DNA of 64,000 nt, taken from NCBI RefSeq assembly GCF_015841355.1, contig NZ_CP064908.1, forward strand, positions 744,001-808,000. Reading direction: 5' to 3'. Source of the DNA: Synechococcus sp. CBW1107 (GTDB lineage Bacteria; Cyanobacteriota; Cyanobacteriia; PCC-6307; Cyanobiaceae). The position numbers and the translations under genes were made by a program. The notes under the pieces were generated by a model. It was not told where the DNA came from. It worked only from the letters and a program-made list of their open reading frames with translations, and did no database searches. Position 1 is the stretch's first letter. Each line of letters opens with the position of its first letter. Shown one piece after another: positions 61,834-64,000 of this stretch.

Positions 61834-62419
61834 GGGCCTCCGTCTGCTCGGCCTGTGGATCCGCCGAGCTGTCGACTGTCTCCACCGTCGCTGGCACGAC
61901 CGGTTCTGACAGGCTCACGGAACCCTTGTGGCCATTGCCCCCCAAGGTGAGCGGCGGCAGCTCCTTGGTCTTCTCGATGAACTCCTGGCGCTTTTGATCC
62001 AGCTCCACCACCTTCTCTTTGGTGCGGGTCCAGCGATTGATGAAGCGGATCACCGCTTGAACCAGGCCGCCAAGAAAGGAGCCGCCCTGATAGGTCCTAC
62101 GGCCGAGCTTGTAGCGGCCGAATTCATTCACAATGTCATCGCCCGCATCCTCCAGATCCCCGGCAATCGCGGTGACGATCTCCAGCATCTGGTAGATGTC
62201 TGTGCGAACGCTGGCTTCCCGCGCTGCCAGATCCAGCAGGTTCTGCCGGAGGGTGGCGGTTTCATCACGCGCCTTGATCGAGCGGCTTCTGTACTGCCCG
62301 CGGCTGATCATCGAGCTCTTGTAGCAGTTGCGCAGCTCGAGGTAGACGCTGTTGAGATCTTCCCGGCTCAGGGGCTCGGGATCAGGCGGAAAATCCGAGG
62401 TGGGCGGTAGAAAAACCAT
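61817..62419 (-). CDS. Hypothetical coiled-coil protein
   Basis: 200 residues. Helical N-terminal half with SSMISRGQYRSRSIKARDET, LLDLAAREASVRTDIYQM, and Gly-rich region then helix ELDQKRQEFIEKTKELPP and an acidic Ser/Ala/Pro tail. No membrane helix or motif. Forms a pair with the SAP-like gene. Confidence 0.55.
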   Translation of the reverse strand: MVFLPPTSDFPPDPEPLSREDLNSVYLELRNCYKSSMISRGQYRSRSIKARDETATLRQNLLDLAAREASVRTDIYQMLEIVTAIAGDLEDAGDDIVNEFGRYKLGRRTYQGGSFLGGLVQAVIRFINRWTRTKEKVVELDQKRQEFIEKTKELPPLTLGGNGHKGSVSLSEPVVPATVETVDSSADPQAEQTEAHGPDH

Positions 62420-62886
62420 GCGGCTGGCTACTCAGGGTCAATCCTGCCTCGTACAGCACCCAGCCCCAGGCCACATCGGGTCAGAGAACAATGCAGAAGT
62501 TGCATACGCCTGCGGCGATGCCCTGCAGCACTGGGGTTTTGGCGCTGACGCCGGGAGCTGCGACGGCCAGCGGAGGTTCACAGACCCTCACAGCAACAAC
62601 ACCAGCCCATACCGAATCCGCCTTGGTCCAGCCCGGTCGTGGCCCAGTGCACCTGGCGGCCGCTGCCGATAGGTGCATCCTCCACCAGCCAGTCCCTCCT
62701 GTAGAGCTGATCCACCCGGAAGCGAAACGGGGAGGCGCCCCTGAGGTCTAGCGATCACGCCACCCGGCATGCCCCGGCTTGCGCACCACGCAAAGGCTGA
62801 CGCGAGTCGCTGCGCTGCGCTGCGCGACCCTTGCGCGGCGCAGGCGGTGCCGGGGCTTGACGGCGGTGTCGTTCGCCAGCACAGCA
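62420..62886. other. Intergenic, no gene seen
   Basis: About 470 bp with CG-rich short repeats such as gctgcgctgcgctgcgcgac near 62810. Open frames here change strand and phase without recognisable patterns. Confidence 0.4.
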
Positions 62887-63099
62887 ATGGCCGCCACTCC
62901 TCTCAGCCGCACCTGCCCGATTCGCATCATCTCGGTGCATCTGCTCGGGGCTGCCGGTGAGCTCCTGAGGGTGCTCTTCCTCGATCGCGAGGGGCACATC
63001 AGCGCCCAGCCGCACTTTGTTCCCCGCGAGGAAGCGCTGATCCTTGCTGCCAATCAGCAGCGGGTCCTCGGGGCACAGGCCAGGGTGCAGGTGCTCTGA
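62887..63099 (+). CDS. Hypothetical small protein (weak)
   Basis: 70 residues: CPIRIISVHLLGAAGELLRV, LFLDREGHISAQPHFVPREE, then helix. Plausible amino-acid mix, but the opposite strand is also open. No family recognised. Confidence 0.35.
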   Translation: MAATPLSRTCPIRIISVHLLGAAGELLRVLFLDREGHISAQPHFVPREEALILAANQQRVLGAQARVQVL

Positions 63100-63171
63100 G
63101 GGTGGTTGCCCGGCAGCATCCCCGCCGGGTTTTCTCCTTTGGAGGTGTGGGTCGCGGCCGGGTCAATGTGC

Positions 63172-64000
63172 TCAGCTCAGTCCCACGTACACCGGCTGAA
63201 ACCACTGCATCCGGCGGCTCTGGCGCTTCTCGTCGTGCAGCACGGTTGTGCCAATGGCCTCGGCGCCAGTGGGGCCGGCGGGACGAGCTGCTGCTGCTTC
63301 CAGCCGGGGTCCCTTCTGATGGGGCCCGGGGGGTGCGATCGAGGCGGAAGTCCTTGCCGATCCACACCGGGCCCTGGGGCCTCACGGCGCCGGTGTCGTC
63401 AGCACAGCCAGCGGAGAAGCCCTTGCCGCTGGGCACCTTGGCCGCCGGGCCTGTGGTGAGCAGCTCCGGCTGGTAGAGCTGCACCAGCAGGGCATTGATC
63501 GCCAGGCCCTCCATCCGCTGGTTGGTGCTTTGCACCGCCTGCTCGTCCCACTGCCAGGCCGGATGGCTGAGGTCATCGACCGTGGGGTTCCGCTCGCCGA
63601 TCTGCTGGAAGGAATGGCGGGTGAGGTAGCTGGTGCCATCGAGGGCAATCGCCCGCAGGTCGGCCACGATCACTACCGGGATCGGCACCCCGTCTTCTGT
63701 GAATAGGGCGCCATCGGGAAGCATCAGCCGGAAGCATGGCAGTACCTGCGGCAGCTCGTCATCCAGGCGGGGTGAGGGAGTGCGGAGGAAGGCCTCGGCC
63801 AGCTCCGGCGCCAGGAAGCGGGGCGGGGCCTCAACGATCTGGGCCCAGCGGCAGGTGGTGGCAGCCCAGAAGCCGATCGTGTCAGCCAGCTCGTTCATCA
63901 CCCCCGCGCCGGCCTCAATGCTGGCGGGCAGTTGCTGCGTGAGGACGAAGCGGCCCGCGAGGCGTTGCGCTGCTGGGGGATGTTGAGGGGGCGAACCTGA
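63172..64000 (-). pseudogene. Hypothetical protein, partial, frameshifted near C-terminus
   Basis: The frame is open to the right edge (RFVLTQQLPASIEAGAGVMN, then ELADTIGFWAATTCRWAQIV), so the start lies outside; an internal ATG is at 63901. Near 63238 one extra base shifts HWRRGHWHN into an unrelated tail; taking it out gives TVLHDEKRQSRRMQWFQPVY and VGLS before a stop at 63172, a typical end for proteins with a basic HWRxGHW motif. Function unknown, possibly phage- or plasmid-derived. Could be a sequencing error. Confidence 0.55.

Overview
The window looks like chromosome of a high-GC alpha-cyanobacterium of the Synechococcus/Cyanobium group. It carries psbA (D1), petC (Rieske), high-light-inducible (Hli) genes, a ho-hemN pair, cyAbrB, a Nif11 leader peptide, and DUF1651/DUF3122/DUF4079 proteins. 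No rRNA, tRNA or CRISPR array was recognised. All product names come from reading protein motifs; no database search was possible.

Layout. 1-7.9 kb: truncated transketolase-family gene, three-gene MacA/MacB-type efflux operon, KimA-like permease, YciI protein. 8.0-10.9 kb: first sulfide locus, with a psbA 3' fragment, a frameshifted ArsR repressor, a persulfide dioxygenase-rhodanese fusion and a TauE/SafE exporter. 10.9-17.5 kb: P-type H+-ATPase, PhoX phosphatase, Nif11 peptide and small proteins. 17.8-23 kb: rhodanese-OsmC pair, pdxH, heme oxygenase plus hemN, ICMT-like enzyme. 23.2-23.6 kb: copy A of a structured non-coding element; copy B is at 59.6-60.0 kb. 24-30.2 kb: a compact lower-GC operon (acyl carrier protein, two ferritin-like diiron enzymes, CFA-synthase-like methyltransferase, two fatty-acyl-AMP ligases) that looks like an undescribed lipid pathway. 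30.8-31.5 kb: hli operon with two tiny membrane peptides. 31.9-38.2 kb: recombination/phage-like module (SLOG, Gp157, Rad52, PD-(D/E)XK) flanked by two near-identical LOG-family genes. 38.4-47.4 kb: second sulfide locus with a divergent psbA, DUF4079 gene (split by an IS3 element), heme-c DUF3365 protein, petC, Kir channel, sulfide:quinone oxidoreductase (SQR), ArsR and a truncated persulfide dioxygenase. 47.4-53 kb: RHH protein with heptad repeats, RTX protein, and an IS1182-type element with an IS256-type element nested inside it. 53-64 kb: housekeeping and accessory genes, several of them broken.

How the parts connect. A dyad ATG-N10-CAT with extended similarity recurs upstream of the MBL-rhodanese gene (twice), the rhodanese-OsmC pair, petC, SQR/Kir and the second MBL gene (twice); a one-mismatch version lies upstream of psbA. 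The ArsR proteins keep two cysteines like dithiol persulfide sensors. I infer a sulfide/persulfide regulon that joins detoxification with exchange of the D1 and Rieske subunits. The ho-hemN pair fits a low-oxygen, sulfide-exposed lifestyle. Main uncertainties are the exact starts of genes without a clear ribosome site, the chemistry of the FAAL operon, and the identity of the paired non-coding element.
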